Made by a program: the position numbers and the translations under genes. 64,000 nucleotides of DNA from Blastochloris tepida (GTDB lineage: Bacteria; Pseudomonadota; Alphaproteobacteria; Rhizobiales; Xanthobacteraceae), in the NCBI RefSeq assembly GCF_003966715.1, contig NZ_AP018907.1:732001-796000 (forward strand), read 5' to 3'. The notes beneath the pieces are model-generated. The model saw only the letters and a program-made list of their open reading frames with translations. It was not told where the DNA came from and did no database searches. Positions 51,872-60,608 of this stretch are shown here, one piece after another. Each line of letters starts with the position of its first letter. Positions within the stretch are counted from its first letter, which is position 1.

Positions 51872-53163
51872 GCGGCAAGGCCGATCAGGTCGTAGAGCTC
51901 GGCGCGGGTCTGCATCTCGCCTTGCATCGCCATTGTGCTGCCGTCGCGGGCGAGCGCCGCATAGAGCTTCTCCTGCGCCTTGGCGGCGACCCGGAGCGAG
52001 GACACCGGCCAGATCACCATGCGATATCCCATCGCCTCGAACTCGGCGGCGGTGAAGGTCGGCGTGCGGCCGAACTCGGTCATGTTGGCGAGCAGCGGCA
52101 CGCCGGGCAGGCGCTCGGCGAAGGCGCGGAACATCTCCGCATCGGTGAGCGCCTCCGGAAAGATGGCGTCGGCGCCGGCCTCGACATAAAGCTTCGCGCG
52201 CGCCACCGCGCCGTCGAGCCCTTCGGTTGCTGCGGCGTCGGTGCGGGCGATGAGATAGAGATGGCGGCGCGCGGTTGCGGCAGCGGCGACCTTGGAGGCC
52301 ATGTCGCAGGCACTGGCCAGCTTCTTGCCGTTGAGATGGCCGCACTTCTTGGGCAGGATCTGGTCCTCGGGCTCGGGCAGCACGCAGCCGAGCGCCATGA
52401 TGCCGTCGGCGAGGGCGCGAAACTTGGCAATATAGTGCGAGCGCTCGAACGGCCGTGCGCCGAGCGGGTGGGCGTCGGCAACGGCGATGGAGTCCTCGAT
52501 CACCCGGCCGTCATTGAGCGTCACCACCACGCGGCCGCCGAACGCCTTCTCTTTGGGGTCGTGGCTGTGGTAGCGCCGCGTCCACTCGGAGTCCTCGACG
52601 GTCGAGATCCTGTGCCACAGCGCAACCGTCGAGGGGCGCGCCGCGCGCTCGGGCGTGTAGGATTTGACGTGGTGCCAGCCGCCATCCTCCAGCGCCAACG
52701 CGAAGATGTACATGATCGAGTGGTCGAGCGTTTCGCGGCTCGCCGTGGGGTCCATCTTCTGCGGATCGCCGGCGCCGGTGCCGATCACGTAATGGGTATG
52801 GTGGCTGGTGTGGATGACGATGCTCTTGACGCGGGCGAGATCGCCGATCCGCGGCCTCATGCGGCGGGCGAGATCGATCAGCGCCTGGCTCTGGTACTCG
52901 GCCGAGTGCTCCTTGGTGTAGGTCTCCAGGATCGCGCGCTTGGGTTCGCCCTTCTCGGGCAGGCGGACGAGATAGGACACCTGCGGCCCGCCCAGCATCC
53001 AGGCGATGAAGCCGTCCTCGCCTTCCCAGGCCGGCGAGGGCGCGCCTTCGCCGCGCATCACCCGGTCGACCGCCTCCACCGCCATCTTGCCGGCGAAGGC
53101 GGGGGCGTAGGCCTTCCAGCTTGAAATCTCGCCCTTGCGCGACTGGCGGGTGGTGGTAGTCAC
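51808..53163 (-). pseudogene. prpD-prpB fusion relic of the methylcitrate cycle
   Basis: An open frame of 451 residues that joins the C-terminal halves of two enzymes. Residues about 10-255 match 2-methylcitrate dehydratase PrpD from its middle onward ([80 protein letters not shown]); the first 200 or so residues are absent. Residues about 262-445 match 2-methylisocitrate lyase PrpB from the active-site loop onward ([55 protein letters not shown]); about 120 N-terminal residues including the Mg-binding Asp pair are absent. A deletion that removed the prpD/prpB ends would give this. Neither activity should survive. Confidence 0.8.
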
Positions 53164-53944
53164 ATACGGCCGCCGAGATCATAGGCCAGCACCCGCTTGC
53201 CCTGCTGCTGGCCGGCCTCATAGACCAGCGCTGCTGCGGAAGGCCGAGCGCGTCTACGGTGGGCACGGCAGGGGCGATCGCGCCGCGATGTATCTTGGCC
53301 GCGAGCCTTGACCGCGAGTCTTGGCCGCGAGGGCAAGGTGCAGTCGGTGTATTTCCGGTTGCCGGAGCCTGGCAAGAACAAGAAAGGCGCGAACGTGGCG
53401 GACGAAGCGAGTACCGCCGCGACGCCGCGCCCCGAGGTGTCCCGGAACGGCGTCGAGATGATCGGCGACCTTCGCACCGACGCGCAGCACGAGGTGCTCG
53501 CGCAGGCGGGGATCTTCTTCTTTTCGCTTATGGGAATATTTAATTTTTATAATTGCAATCTGTCGAGTGCGGCAATTTAATGTTTCGGCGTTCTATTTTA
53601 TTGTTATACTGAACTGGTTTGAAATCTCTGCTCACATTCCCCGTTCTCGAAAGGCCACCCGGCGGAAGATCGAGAGCATTCTCCGCAAGAATGGATGCCG
53701 ACCTCGCGTCAAAGAATTCGGCAACTCAACAAGTTGGAGCAGTTGCTCGGCTCGGCTCGGTGAACGCTTGATCGGCGCATGGTGTCGCGGCCGGGACGAA
53801 GGATCCCTCCGCAGGACCTGCACCGGATGTGAACTCCGCTGCGTTCGGGGGGGCGGAAAGTCGAGCCGGTACCCTGCGAAGTTCCGGCCGATTCCGCAAC
53901 AGGACTCGGCCAGAGGACCGACAGGCCCCGCAGAAGGACTCATC
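53164..53944. other. Gene-free, partly AT-rich spacer
   Basis: About 780 bp with no supported gene. Bases 53505-53640 are unusually AT-rich for this replicon (TTTAATTTTTATAATTGC, TTTATTGTTATACTG), unlike anything else in the window. A partial 102-nt-type repeat follows at 53673-53740, and a possible ribosome site precedes the MATE gene. The minus frame just upstream of the prp relic does not continue PrpD. Confidence 0.5.
53673..53740 (+). repeat. Degenerate 102-nt-type repeat copy
   Basis: AGAGCATTCTCCGCAAGAATGG at its left end (in two parts AGAGCATTCTCCGC and AAGAATGG) and CAACAAGTTGGAGCA at its right match the first two thirds of the 102-nt element in the plus orientation. The inner hairpin is eroded. 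Confidence 0.55.
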
Positions 53945-55357
53945 ATGACCGAAGGTTCCGTATCCCGCGCCGGGCCGGCATCGCGTTCGCGGCTGCTGCC
54001 GACACTGCTTGTGTTGTCCGGTCCAATCATTGTCTCCCAGTTCGCGCAAATGGCGAACGGCGTTGTGGACGTCGTGATGGCAGGCAACCTCGGCGTTCTG
54101 ACCCTGGGAGCCATCGCAGTCGGGGCCGCCGTTTGGACGCCGATGATGATCTTTCTGCTCGGCCTGCTGTACGGCATGACGCCGGCCATCGGCGCCCGTC
54201 TGGGAGAGGGGGATCCAGCGGGTGTCGCGGGCATCGTCCTGCGAGGCGTTGTGGTGGGCGTTCTGGGAGGCGCCTTGCTGGGGCTGGCGCTCTCTGCCGG
54301 CTGCGGTCCGTTGTTCCGCGCCGTCGGGGTGGCGCCCGAACTGATCCCGGAGGCGATAGCCTATCTGCAGTGGGTGGCGCTGGCCTTGCCGGGAATGGGC
54401 CTGTTCCTGGCGGTTCGGTTCACCCTGGAGGCCCATCGGGCGCCGGCCATGGTCACCGTGGTTATCGTCGTGGGCGTCCTCGCCAAGATCTGGCTCAACG
54501 ACGCTTTCGTCCACGGGCATGCCGGCCTGCCGGCCCTGGGAAGCGCCGGCTTCGGTGCTGCAACTGCGGCGGTGTCGTGGGGAATGGCGCTGGCGTTGAT
54601 GGGCGTCACCCGCACGCATGGTGCCGTCCGGTATCTTTGGCAGCGCCCTCCGCGCATCGCCGAGTTCTCCTTGGCGCGGATCGTCCGCTTCTGCCTGTTC
54701 GGGCTGCCGATCGCGCTGAATTTCCTGTCGGATTATCTGGTGATGGGGGTGGTGAGCGTGTTCATTGCCACCATTGGGGCCGTGGCCATCGGTGCCCACC
54801 AGATCGCCTTCAACATCCTCATGGTGATGCTGATGATCCCGACCGGCCTCAGCATGGCGGCGACGATTCTGATCTCCCGATCCGCGGGCGGCACCGACCG
54901 GGCGAGCCTGCGCCCGCTCATGGCCTGGACGATGGGCCTTGCGGTGGTGTCGTCGCTGGCCATGGCGGCTGGCTTGGCGGCCTTCGACGCGGAGGTGGCG
55001 GGGCTCTATACCCAGGATCCTGCGGTCACCGCCCTGGCGCTCGATCTGCTCTGGGTGGTGGCCCTGATCCTGACCGTGGACGTGGCGGCCATCGCCTTGG
55101 GGTTCTTCCTGCGCGGCCTTGGAGATCCGGGCAGCCCGTTCTTGATCCAGCTTGGCGTGCACTGGCTCTTCAGCCTGCCTCTGGGCTACGCCCTGTGCTT
55201 CACGGACTGGATCGTCGCGCCATTGGGGCCGATCGGCTGGTGGTACGGATTGTCGGCCGGGCTGATCCTCACCTGCCTGTTGATGGCGTTGCGGTTGCGG
55301 CTGCGAATGGCCGGGAGCCCCGTGCTGGCCGGAGCGGCGCATGGCGCAGCGGAGTGA
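53945..55357 (+). CDS. MATE-family multidrug efflux transporter (NorM type)
   Basis: 470-residue, 12-helix antiporter of the MATE family, exporting cationic drugs or metabolites in exchange for Na+ or H+. The two six-helix halves are visible, starting LLPTLLVLSGPIIVSQFAQMANGVVDVVMAGNLG and IVRFCLFGLPIALNFLSDYLVMGVVSVFIATIG. The Asp in VVDVVMAG (helix 1) is the usual cation site. The ATG at 53945 (MTEGSVSRAGPAS) is chosen because the sequence before it lacks coding character. No regulator is adjacent. The codon usage and GC content match the chromosome. Confidence 0.9.
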   Translation: MTEGSVSRAGPASRSRLLPTLLVLSGPIIVSQFAQMANGVVDVVMAGNLGVLTLGAIAVGAAVWTPMMIFLLGLLYGMTPAIGARLGEGDPAGVAGIVLRGVVVGVLGGALLGLALSAGCGPLFRAVGVAPELIPEAIAYLQWVALALPGMGLFLAVRFTLEAHRAPAMVTVVIVVGVLAKIWLNDAFVHGHAGLPALGSAGFGAATAAVSWGMALALMGVTRTHGAVRYLWQRPPRIAEFSLARIVRFCLFGLPIALNFLSDYLVMGVVSVFIATIGAVAIGAHQIAFNILMVMLMIPTGLSMAATILISRSAGGTDRASLRPLMAWTMGLAVVSSLAMAAGLAAFDAEVAGLYTQDPAVTALALDLLWVVALILTVDVAAIALGFFLRGLGDPGSPFLIQLGVHWLFSLPLGYALCFTDWIVAPLGPIGWWYGLSAGLILTCLLMALRLRLRMAGSPVLAGAAHGAAE

Positions 55358-55673
55358 TGCGGCGTGCGGTCGATCCCTTCGGGATAACGAAAACCGTACA
55401 TCCTTCCTCCACTGGCAACACGCGCCGTCGGGGCGCGCCGAACGGCTTCACGTATGTCGGCGGCATCGGCCGCATGTCGTGGCCCATCAGGAGTATCAGG
55501 CGACCGTGCGCGTCGTGAGCGGCAACGTCCTGGCTGCGGCGGGCACGGTCATCGCGGCGTCCGGGGCGGTGACGTTCTCGTTCTGAAACAGAGACGGACG
55601 CCGGAATCCTATGTGGCGAGGGCGGCGATCTACGGTGACATGCGAAAACGGCCGATCGGGCCGGAGTTCCGTA
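55358..55673. other. Gene-free spacer between convergent genes
   Basis: 316 bp between the MATE gene and the convergent methyltransferase gene. ATCCCTTCGGGAT (55374-55386) forms a short hairpin that may end the MATE transcript. I see no coding remnant. Confidence 0.5.
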
Positions 55674-56333
55674 TCACGCCGAACCGCGCCAACGCGGCAT
55701 GAGCCGGCCGGTTCGACGGACGTACTCGTCCCAGGCCCGCCCGAACAGGTCGCGCATCATCGCCTCCTCGCGGTTGATGCGCGTGACATAGACCGCCCCG
55801 AAGCCGATGAGGCCGGACAGCGCGCCGGCCCAGTGCGGCAGCAGCAGCGCCTGGGCGATCGCCATCAGCCACATCGCGGCATACATCGGGTGGCGGACCC
55901 AGCGATAGACGCCGCGGGTGATCAGCGCGTGATCCTGCTTGATCTCCAGCGTCGGCGACCATTGCCGGCCAAGATCGGCGTGCGAGCGCCAGAACAGCAG
56001 ATCGGCGATCAGGAAGATGATGGCGCCGGCAATGGCTGTGGCGGGGCTGGCGGGCGCAACCCATTGCGGCGGCCAGGGCCAGAAGATGGTCACCCAGGGC
56101 AGCACCATGACACCCATGGCGGCGGCGAGCAGCACGAGCTTTTCGGTGATGTCGATGCGGGTCTCGGCAAGCGGGCCGTTGCGGGTGTGGTCGTAGCGAT
56201 TGCGCAAGACCCACATCGTCAGGCTGCCGGTGACGAACACCCGCGTGCCCCAGTCGCCGGTGTCGGCGAACAGGACATAGGCGACGAGCAGGATGGCAGG
56301 GACGAGGGTGCTGACAAGGGCGCGCGGCTGCAT
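55674..56333 (-). CDS. Isoprenylcysteine carboxyl methyltransferase (ICMT) family protein
   Basis: 219-residue integral membrane protein with five or so helices and the ICMT signature near the C-terminus: LITRGVYRWVRHPMYAAMWLMAIAQALLL and NREEAMMRDLFGRAWDEYVRRTGRLMPRW. This family (PEMT/ICMT fold) methylates lipids or small lipophilic substrates with SAM; the bacterial substrates are mostly unknown. It is 9 bp after tonB in the same direction and therefore the last gene of the TonB operon. A role in modifying the imported compound or a membrane lipid is possible but only by association. Confidence 0.82.
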   Translation of the reverse strand: MQPRALVSTLVPAILLVAYVLFADTGDWGTRVFVTGSLTMWVLRNRYDHTRNGPLAETRIDITEKLVLLAAAMGVMVLPWVTIFWPWPPQWVAPASPATAIAGAIIFLIADLLFWRSHADLGRQWSPTLEIKQDHALITRGVYRWVRHPMYAAMWLMAIAQALLLPHWAGALSGLIGFGAVYVTRINREEAMMRDLFGRAWDEYVRRTGRLMPRWRGSA

Positions 56334-56342
56334 GAGGGGTTC

Positions 56343-57095
56343 CTAACGGACGCGGATGGAGACGTTGCCGGCGAAGCTGCCGCCGGGCGGTGGGGGAAAC
56401 GAGATGCTGGCGAGCACCGCGCGAATGGCGCGGTCGATGGTGAAATTGCCTGACGCGCGCACCAGCCGGGGGGAGACCAGCTTGCCGCTCGGGCCGACCG
56501 AGAAGGCCACCACAACGACGCCGGCCACTTCTTCCAGGCCAAGGCCATCGACCCGGGCCTGGAGAATGGCCCGCACCCGCGCGGTATAGCCGGGATCGCG
56601 GCCGGACCGCGTTGCGGCGGCGGGCGCAGCCGTCTTCGCTTGCGAGGGCGCGCTAGGGCTGGCCGGCTCTTTGCGGCGAGGTGGAGGCTCGGCCTTCGGT
56701 TTCGGCCGCGGGGGTGCGGGGCTTGGTTTGGGGGGCTCGGCAACGATCGGCTCCGGCTCCGGCTCAGGCGTGACGATCGGCTCCGGCGGCGGCTCGATGT
56801 TAGGTTCCGGCTCGGGCACAGGGTCAGGCTCCGGTTCCGCAACGGGTTCGGGACGCGGTGGCGGTGGCTCTGGCGCGGCGTCCACCGGCTCCGGCGTGGG
56901 CAGCTCGCTGACAACGGTGATCTCGACCTCCGTGGGCGGTGCTTGCGCCGGATCGGGACTGGGCAGCACGATCAGCGCCGAGGCATGCACCGCCGTGACC
57001 AGCACGATGAGGCCGGTCCGCCGTCCGCGACCCGATGGGCGCTCCGCCGGCGGTGGCGCCAAGGCGGTGCGCCGGGAGATTGCCGCAAGGGTCAT
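56343..57095 (-). CDS. tonB: TonB family energy transducer
   Basis: 250 residues: short basic N-terminus, one membrane helix ([18 protein letters not shown], about 28-45), a Pro/Glu-rich periplasm-spanning segment (about 65-150, [21 protein letters not shown]), and a C-terminal TonB domain ([43 protein letters not shown]). It transmits proton-motive force from ExbBD to the receptor encoded upstream. Its start overlaps the exbD stop (ATGA). The membrane anchor contains the conserved His (VHAS) expected for ExbB/D coupling. Confidence 0.92.
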   Translation of the reverse strand: MTLAAISRRTALAPPPAERPSGRGRRTGLIVLVTAVHASALIVLPSPDPAQAPPTEVEITVVSELPTPEPVDAAPEPPPPRPEPVAEPEPDPVPEPEPNIEPPPEPIVTPEPEPEPIVAEPPKPSPAPPRPKPKAEPPPRRKEPASPSAPSQAKTAAPAAATRSGRDPGYTARVRAILQARVDGLGLEEVAGVVVVAFSVGPSGKLVSPRLVRASGNFTIDRAIRAVLASISFPPPPGGSFAGNVSIRVR

Positions 57096-57631
57096 TGCGA
57101 GGCGGTGCCCGCTGGGGGAACCGTCGCGGTGGCCAGATTGCCGCTCTCGCCTTTGCCGGCCTCCGGCGTGGCACTGGCGCGGTCGTCAGGCCCCCCGGTA
57201 GCCTCGCGCGCCGTCTTCGGCTCGGTGACCAGCGCGAGGCGGCGAACACCGGCGCCAGCGAGCAGATCGACGATGCCGACCATCTCGCCATAGGCGAGGT
57301 CGCGGTCGCCGCGCACCCGTACCGCGTGGTCATTGTCCGCGATCCTTGCCAGCACCGTCGCCGCCAGTTCCTCGCGGACGACCGGGGTCTGATCGACGGC
57401 GATGCGGCCGTCGCGATCGACCGAGACGACGATCGGATCCTTGGGATCGAGCGGCTTGGCCGTCGAGGCGCGCGGCAGATCGAGCTTCAGGCCGGCGGCC
57501 AGCAGCGGCGCGGTGATCATGAACACCACCAGCAGCACCAGCATGACGTCGACCAGCGGCGTGACGTTGATCTCTGCCGACGGGCGGTAGCTGCCGGGAC
57601 GCGAGGATCCCAATCCGCCAGTGCTCATCAT
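57092..57631 (-). CDS. exbD: Biopolymer transport protein ExbD
   Basis: 179 residues. The N-terminal membrane helix [23 protein letters not shown] carries the essential Asp (LVDVML). The periplasmic domain follows ([26 protein letters not shown]... [30 protein letters not shown]). A 35-residue Gly/Ala/Pro extension at the C-terminus is extra. Its first ATG overlaps the exbB stop; a second ATG follows at once. Confidence 0.93.
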   Translation of the reverse strand: MMSTGGLGSSRPGSYRPSAEINVTPLVDVMLVLLVVFMITAPLLAAGLKLDLPRASTAKPLDPKDPIVVSVDRDGRIAVDQTPVVREELAATVLARIADNDHAVRVRGDRDLAYGEMVGIVDLLAGAGVRRLALVTEPKTAREATGGPDDRASATPEAGKGESGNLATATVPPAGTASQ

Positions 57632-58263
57632 CCATCTCCATGCGTGGGGGAAGCAGGGCCGATGCCGAGCGCAACCGCGCGGCTCTCGACGTGATGGCGC
57701 AGCCGCTGCCCGGCGTGGCCGAGCGCAGCGGCAAGGCGGTTGTAGCCGAGCGAGGCGGGAATGGCGGCGACGAGGCCGATGGCGGTCGCCGCCAGCGCCT
57801 CGGCGATGCCGGGCGCCACTACCGCGAGGGAGGTGTCCTGCGACGCGGCGATGCCCATGAAGCTCGACATGATGCCCCACACCGTGCCGAACAGGCCGAT
57901 GAACGGCGCAGCGGTGGCGATCATCGCCAGAGCGGGCAGACCGCGTTCGAGCCGCATCATCACGACTTCCGCCTCCCGCCCCATCGCCTCGGCGATGCGG
58001 GCGCGCCGCTCGGCGACGCTCTCGGCGGCGATGTGAAGGCGGGCGGCCTCGGCGCCGGCCCGCTCGACGCCGGCGAGGAGCGCGGGCGCCTCGCCGTTCG
58101 AGGCCGCCTTGAGCGCGCGGTTGAGGCCGCGATGGCCGAGCCACACCTCGATCATCGCCACCCAGCACCAGATCGAGGCCAAGGTCAGCGCCAGGATCAC
58201 GCTGCGGCCGACCCAGCCGGCCGACAGGAACAGCCCCAGCGGCGTCATGTCCACCGTGTGCAT
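57628..58263 (-). CDS. exbB: Proton channel protein ExbB
   Basis: 211-residue MotA/TolQ/ExbB family protein with three helices: [56 protein letters not shown] and [23 protein letters not shown], the second and third being the family signature. The start at 58263 ([10 protein letters not shown]) fits other ExbB proteins; an ATG 15 bp upstream is also in frame. It lies 27 bp after the receptor gene. It forms the motor with ExbD and TonB. Confidence 0.93.
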   Translation of the reverse strand: MHTVDMTPLGLFLSAGWVGRSVILALTLASIWCWVAMIEVWLGHRGLNRALKAASNGEAPALLAGVERAGAEAARLHIAAESVAERRARIAEAMGREAEVVMMRLERGLPALAMIATAAPFIGLFGTVWGIMSSFMGIAASQDTSLAVVAPGIAEALAATAIGLVAAIPASLGYNRLAAALGHAGQRLRHHVESRAVALGIGPASPTHGDG

Positions 58264-58290
58264 GTCACGCCCCCGCAATCACGGTGGCGG

Positions 58291-60501
58291 TCACAGCCGC
58301 ACCTTGGCGCCAAGGCCGAAGTTGCGGCCGCGGGCGTAGCTCACGCCGGAGAGCATTTCGCCCGTCTTGGCGGAAGGAGCATAAACATTCCCGTATGAAA
58401 TGGTTTCCTCGTTCAGCAGATTGCTGCCGAAGAGATAGAACTCCCGCTTCTCCCACTCCAGGCCGGCCCGCGCTCCCAGATAGTGCGAGGACTCGAGCAG
58501 GAACATGTTGCCGGCGTCGGCGAAACGCGCATCGACGAAGCTGTAATCGAGCCGCCAGTAGGCCTGTGCATCGCCAAGCTCGCTGCCGAGACCGAGCTTC
58601 TCGACATGGGTACGGTGGGCGAGCGAGGCCTTGAGGGTCCACTCCGGGACGTTGGGGATCCTGTTGCCGTCCACAAGTCCGTTCACCAGGGTGGCAAGAA
58701 CCGGCAACACATTGAGCAACTCGCCCTGGGTGTAGGCCGCGCCGAAGCCGACGTCCCACCCCTCGGCGATGCGATAGCTGCCCTCAAGCTCGCCGCCCCA
58801 GCTCTGGACATCGACATTGAGTGCCAGCACCTCAAGCGTCGTGGTGTTGAAGGCAGTGATCTGCTCCTGCGAGACATCGTTGTAGAACAGGGCACCGGAC
58901 AGGTTCAGCCGGTTGTCGAGGAACGAGCCACGGCTGCCGATCTCATAGGCGATCATCGACGTCGGATCGTACGGATCGCGGGGGATGCCGAAGGCCGCAA
59001 AGTGGTTGGACATGCCGTAGCCGCCACCCTTGTAGCCGCGCGCCACGCTGACCCAGCTCGACAGGTTCGGCGACCACTCATAGGCAAGCGAGGTGCGGCC
59101 GGTCCAGAAGCCGTAGGACATGGTGCCTTGCTCGGCGAATGAGGGGACTGTCCCCGGGGTACCGTCGGACGTGTAGAGGTTGTCGAAGTCCTTGCTTTCG
59201 TGGGTCAGCCGTCCGCCGACGGTCCATTTCAGCTTGTCCCACACCGGAAGCGTGATCTCGCCGAACACCGCGGCACCAGTGGTGGTCTGGTTGTAGTCCT
59301 GGGTGCCGGCCATGAGCGGGGCGTAAAGCCACAGCTTGTTGTCCTGAACGAGATTCGCAGTGTCCTGATAGCCGACCACGCCGGCGATCCAGGAGATGGC
59401 GTAGCCGGGATTGGAGGTGAGGCGGAATTCCTGGGTGGCGCGCGACTCGTCGCGGGTCCAGTAGATGTGGTTGGTCGCCGGATCGGCGAACATCGAGGTT
59501 GGCAGGCCCGACATCGCGCTGGCGAGATGCACGTCGAGCGCGTTGTAGCGGGAGTTGACGTCGGCCTTGTGGTAGGAGGTCTGGGCGGTGAAGGTGAAGG
59601 CGTCGAAGGCGTATTCGAACTTCGAGCTCAGATTGACGAACTCCATGTTCTCATCGGCGACCGAATAGCCGGCGATCTTTTCCATGCCGTCGCCCTCCAG
59701 CATGTAATAGATCGGCGACAGCTTGGTCTTCTCGCCGCTGGCGCTGACCAGCCAGCGGGTACGCTCGTTGGGGGTGAACAGCAGCGAGCCGCGGCCGACA
59801 TAGGAGGTCTCATCCCCGAGGTCCGAGCCTTCGGTGTTGGGGATGAAGCCGTCGATGCCGCGGAGGCGGAAGGCGACGCGGCCCGCGACCTTCTCCGGCA
59901 CGATGGCGCCGGCCAATGCGCCTTCGAGTTGGCGTTGATTGTCGCTGCCATACTCGAACCCGATATAGCCCTCGGGCGTCTGGCTCGGCAGGATCGGAAT
60001 GAGGTTGATGGCACCGCCCGAGGTGTTGCGGCCGAACAGCGTCGACTGCGGGCCCTTCAGCACCTCGACCCGCTGCAGGTCGAAATAGGCCGAGTTGGAG
60101 GCGGCGATCGAGGTCGGCGCGCCGTCGATGAAGGTCAGCACCGAACTGTCGTCGGGGCTCAAGGGAAAGGTCACGGCGCCGACGCCGCGCATGATGATGA
60201 AGTCGTTGGAGCGGTCGCCGAAGGTGGGCTTCACTGCGCCCGCGATGTCGCGCAGCGCCGTGGTGCCGTCGATGATGCGCTTCTGTTCGAGCTCAGTGCG
60301 GCTGATGGTTTCGACCGAGAACGGAATGTCGCGCAGCTTCTCGGTCCGCTTGCGGGCGGTGACGGTGATCTCCTCGATCGTCTCGGTCTCGGTGTTGTTC
60401 TCGCTCTGGGTCTCCGGCTCGGCATGAGCCGGCGTCAGCGCGGTGGAGCAGAGCAGAGACGAAGCCAGCAGTATCGCGGATCGGCGCAAGGGGGTCCCCA
60501 T
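58291..60501 (-). CDS. TonB-dependent outer-membrane receptor
   Basis: 736 residues. Signal peptide about 1-26 (SAILLASSLLCSTALTPAHA), TonB box-like EEITVTARKR, plug domain (RDIPFSVETISRTELEQKRIIDGTTALRDIAG; VEVLKGPQSTLFGRNTSGGAINLI) and a 22-strand barrel ending GVSYARGRNFGLGAKVRL with no terminal Phe. The NTSGGAINLIP and LRDIPFSV motifs are common in the FecA/pesticin-type and sphingomonad-type receptors for siderophores and other large ligands. No N-terminal signalling domain is present, so there is no surface-signalling sigma factor control. The start at 60501 overlaps the preceding small gene's stop (TAATG). Confidence 0.9.
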   Translation of the reverse strand: MGTPLRRSAILLASSLLCSTALTPAHAEPETQSENNTETETIEEITVTARKRTEKLRDIPFSVETISRTELEQKRIIDGTTALRDIAGAVKPTFGDRSNDFIIMRGVGAVTFPLSPDDSSVLTFIDGAPTSIAASNSAYFDLQRVEVLKGPQSTLFGRNTSGGAINLIPILPSQTPEGYIGFEYGSDNQRQLEGALAGAIVPEKVAGRVAFRLRGIDGFIPNTEGSDLGDETSYVGRGSLLFTPNERTRWLVSASGEKTKLSPIYYMLEGDGMEKIAGYSVADENMEFVNLSSKFEYAFDAFTFTAQTSYHKADVNSRYNALDVHLASAMSGLPTSMFADPATNHIYWTRDESRATQEFRLTSNPGYAISWIAGVVGYQDTANLVQDNKLWLYAPLMAGTQDYNQTTTGAAVFGEITLPVWDKLKWTVGGRLTHESKDFDNLYTSDGTPGTVPSFAEQGTMSYGFWTGRTSLAYEWSPNLSSWVSVARGYKGGGYGMSNHFAAFGIPRDPYDPTSMIAYEIGSRGSFLDNRLNLSGALFYNDVSQEQITAFNTTTLEVLALNVDVQSWGGELEGSYRIAEGWDVGFGAAYTQGELLNVLPVLATLVNGLVDGNRIPNVPEWTLKASLAHRTHVEKLGLGSELGDAQAYWRLDYSFVDARFADAGNMFLLESSHYLGARAGLEWEKREFYLFGSNLLNEETISYGNVYAPSAKTGEMLSGVSYARGRNFGLGAKVRL

Positions 60502-60608
60502 TATTGCGGTTGTTCCAAAGAAGGGTTGAGGAGGTCGCGGATCTCGGGTCCGACCGAAGTGATCACGGCGAGGATTGTTCCGATCGCGACAAGGCCGGCC
60601 TCGCTCAT
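60501..60608 (-). CDS. 35-residue hydrophobic small protein, coupled on both sides
   Basis: 36 codons beginning MSEAGLVAIGTILAVITSVG and ending EQPQ. The ATG overlaps the stop of the upstream ABC transporter gene (ATGA at 60608-60605), and the TAA overlaps the start of the receptor gene (TAATG at 60503-60499), so it exactly fills the gap with coupled starts on both sides. Residues 5-20 are hydrophobic and could be a short membrane helix; the rest is polar. I recognise no family. It may be a transporter accessory peptide, or translation through it may only couple the two large genes. Confidence 0.6.
   Translation of the reverse strand: MSEAGLVAIGTILAVITSVGPEIRDLLNPSLEQPQ

Noticed and set aside
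51808..53163. Annotation as an intact MmgE/PrpD-family dehydratase
   Set aside because: Only the second half of PrpD is present, and the C-terminal 185 residues belong to PrpB, so it is a chimera.
53308..53580. 90-codon frame ending in the AT-rich patch
   Set aside because: No ribosome site, no family resemblance and abrupt composition change; probably chance.
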